NCBI GenBank assembly: GCA_030667885.1
Contig: DAOUVA010000278.1
Coordinates: forward strand, 1 to 6,269
DNA: 6,269 nucleotides
Source of the DNA: Phycisphaerae bacterium
Lineage (GTDB): Bacteria; Planctomycetota; Phycisphaerae; Sedimentisphaerales; Anaerobacaceae
Direction: 5' to 3'
Shown: piece after piece, positions 4,769 through 6,269 of the stretch
How positions within the stretch are numbered: position 1 is the stretch's first letter
Layout: each line of letters opens with the position of its first letter
The notes under the pieces: model-generated
Database searches by the model: none
Seen by the model: only the letters and a program-made list of their open reading frames with translations
What the model was told of the DNA's origin: nothing
Program-made: the position numbers and the translations under genes

Positions 4769-6269
4769 TTACCGGGTGAATTTAATAGCATTACCTACAA
4801 GGTTGATAAGGCATTGACGTACACGGATTACGTCTGTACGTATTTGTGCCGGCAGCCCGCTTTCTTCGATGATCTTAAAATCAAGTCCTTCGATTTTTGC
4901 CTTGGGCATCATCAATGATTCAACGGAATTGAGTAACTGTCCTAATGAGCACTCAGTAATCTTAACCTCGACTTTTTTGGCTTCTATTTTGGATAAGTCA
5001 AGTATATCATCTATGAGCCTTAGCAAATTTTGCCCTGAATCCGCGATATGGTTAAGATACTCTTTGTGCTCATCGGTTAGTTCTGATTCTGTTAATAAGT
5101 TGGTAAAACCTATTATTGCATTCATAGGTGTACGGATTTCATGACTCATCGTGGCCAGAAACTGGCTCTTGGCAGTATTGGCCATCCTGGCTTGTGCCAT
5201 CGCCTCTCTCAAAGCCTGCTCTGTATGTTTGCGCTTGGTGATATCCTGGATTGCCAAAACGACATGCCTGCTTCCATCTATGTAGGCAGGCTCGGCGCTG
5301 ATCTCCAACCATGGATTAACTTCCTTTCCGTCAATCAAAAGCGCAGCTTGAATTTCGATCCCGCGATTAGCCTGCCATGAACTCAATACACCCTCGAAAA
5401 TATTGCGGATAGGACACTTTGAACAAGAAGGCCCGTTACCGCATCCATCAGCTTGGTCCGATGCGTGGATGCATGCCAATCCTTCGCCAGGTTGTCTGTT
5501 GATGATCTCCGAGAAGTTACGGTGCACCAACTTTGCCAATACATCATTTACCCGCTTGATGAAGCCCTGGTCATCAACCAACATCATTCCAAGAGGTGCA
5601 GCATCAAATATTGCCTCTATGTTTTTTTGTTTTCGGTCGAGTGTCTCATAAAGTTGCTTGCGCTCGGTGATGTCGCGCACTATTGTTAGAGTATGAAGCT
5701 TGCCCTGATAATTCCAGGGTACTCCATGCACCTCCACGTCGAACACGCTGCCATCCTTACGGATATCCCGACCTTCGCATTTAAAAGCTTTTCCTGCCTT
5801 TATCGTTTCAATAAATTGCTCGAAGATATTGTGAGATTCAGAATCAATCCAGTGCTTTGGACTAAGCGCTGCAAGTTCCTCAGGGGAATAACCATGCATC
5901 TGAGCAAAAGCCTGATTAATCTTCACTACCTGACCATCCATAGTGCCGATCCTGAGGCCATCGGTCATAGCTTCAAAGATACCACGGTACTCCTCTTCAC
6001 TCGCCTGCAACGCCTCCTCTATTCTGCCTACATGTTTTAGCATGTTGTTCAGATTATCTCCCAGCCGACCCAATTCGTCAGAACCGCATACAGATGTACG
6101 GACTGAAAAGTCTTGTTTTTCGATTACTTCGTCAATACTTTCACTGATGCTCGCCAATCGTGCGAGTACTGTCTTTTTCATTACCCAATATATTACGAAG
6201 ATGATAATGGCACCTGACAACAATGTCGAAAGGAATGCGAATCTTGTTGCTGTCCTGCCCTTTGCGGTA
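4769..6269 (-). CDS. N-terminal part of membrane hybrid sensor histidine kinase (TM-HAMP-PAS-PAS-HisKA), 5' end outside window
   Basis: The frame is open to the right edge, so the start and any periplasmic sensor domain are missing; the apparent TTG at 6223 is not a real start. Numbering from that codon, residues 1-16 plus about 8 before it form a transmembrane helix (LLSGAIIIFVIYWV). HAMP spans about 17-69. The first PAS is at about 73-190, ending TIVRDITERK. The second PAS is at about 197-332, ending IQDITKRK, and carries a cysteine cluster (C251, C261, C267, C270). HisKA is at about 350-415 with phosphoacceptor H361 in MSHEIRTPMNAIIGF. The ATP-binding domain then starts and includes the N box NLVGNAIKFT (474-483). 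Translation ends one codon later at TAA, before the G1 and G2 boxes, so this piece alone should not bind ATP. In hybrid kinases of this build, signals sensed by the input and PAS domains drive His-to-Asp-to-His relay. Confidence 0.85.
   Translation of the reverse strand, partial: TAKGRTATRFAFLSTLLSGAIIIFVIYWVMKKTVLARLASISESIDEVIEKQDFSVRTSVCGSDELGRLGDNLNNMLKHVGRIEEALQASEEEYRGIFEAMTDGLRIGTMDGQVVKINQAFAQMHGYSPEELAALSPKHWIDSESHNIFEQFIETIKAGKAFKCEGRDIRKDGSVFDVEVHGVPWNYQGKLHTLTIVRDITERKQLYETLDRKQKNIEAIFDAAPLGMMLVDDQGFIKRVNDVLAKLVHRNFSEIINRQPGEGLACIHASDQADGCGNGPSCSKCPIRNIFEGVLSSWQANRGIEIQAALLIDGKEVNPWLEISAEPAYIDGSRHVVLAIQDITKRKHTEQALREAMAQARMANTAKSQFLATMSHEIRTPMNAIIGFTNLLTESELTDEHKEYLNHIADSGQNLLRLIDDILDLSKIEAKKVEVKITECSLGQLLNSVESLMMPKAKIEGLDFKIIEESGLPAQIRTDVIRVRQCLINLVGNAIKFTR

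Larger units (their letters stand above)
3536..6269 (-). pseudogene. Whole hybrid kinase gene interrupted by one in-frame TAA (4769-4771)
   Basis: The two pieces above lie in the same reading frame, 506 codons apart between the 6223 and 4705 codons. Across the junction the frame reads NAIKFTR, stop, GHIYLRVSSHEIENAPFIRFDVEDTGIGI, which is exactly what an uninterrupted HATPase domain looks like between N box and G1 box. Nothing is inserted, deleted or shifted: one sense codon, such as AAA, GAA or CAA, has become TAA. Without the stop the product is a BarA/ArcB-like phosphorelay kinase of more than 900 residues. A recent inactivating mutation or a base error in the sequence fits best. The TAA is followed by GGA, not a known readthrough context, and other genes in the window end in TAA, so a changed genetic code is unlikely. 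Confidence 0.7.

Noticed and set aside
4706..4771. UAA reassigned to an amino acid, or programmed readthrough, to explain the kinase interruption
   Set aside because: The PA14 and lipoprotein genes both end at TAA in sensible places, and the following GGA is not a known readthrough context; no strong hairpin follows the stop.
5693..6040. 115-codon plus-strand frame within the kinase region
   Set aside because: It is antisense to the HAMP and first PAS domains, whose coding is unambiguous.

Overview
The window reads as a piece of a planctomycete chromosome, probably the Phycisphaerae/Sedimentisphaerales branch. The main reason is the secreted protein at 160-2106. It combines a PA14 domain, three beta-sandwich repeats each carrying the phrase YYWRVD, and a C-terminal domain opening VDDMESYND and closing YFDDIRL, an architecture I associate with that group. 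Base composition is moderate, with A+T-rich intergenic DNA. This assignment is inference from protein style; there is no rRNA or other marker gene here.

Layout from left to right. Positions 1-74 hold no gene, only a short direct repeat that may be the edge of a mobile element. A strong leftward intrinsic terminator (75-107) closes the leftward PA14 gene (160-2106). That gene has an excellent Shine-Dalgarno and is preceded by a 21-codon small ORF (2119-2184) with its own excellent Shine-Dalgarno; the small ORF's stop abuts the PA14 ribosome binding site. A divergent intergenic region (2185-2616) follows. It contains two adjacent small inverted repeats (2289-2321) and a short segment (2524-2586) whose end, THNGSVRIK-stop, matches the C-terminus of the next gene. 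That next gene (2617-3465, rightward) encodes a putative lipoprotein of the DUF4097 beta-strand-repeat type with eight THNGS-like motifs. After a 70-base convergent gap with no clear terminator, the rest of the window (3536-6269, leftward) is a large hybrid sensor histidine kinase whose 5' end lies beyond the right edge.

The kinase reads TM-HAMP-PAS-PAS-HisKA-HATPase-REC-HPt, a complete phosphorelay in one polypeptide. A single in-frame TAA at 4769-4771 interrupts it between the N box and the G1 box of the ATP-binding domain. Reading frame and protein similarity continue undisturbed past the stop.

The four main pieces look like independent envelope and signalling functions rather than one pathway: a secreted, possibly carbohydrate-binding protein, a surface lipoprotein, and a membrane sensor kinase. 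I do not see a recognisable new defence, mobile or biosynthetic system. The most useful observations are the interrupted kinase, the coupled small ORF, the gene-tail remnant upstream of the lipoprotein gene, and a cysteine cluster in the second PAS domain.
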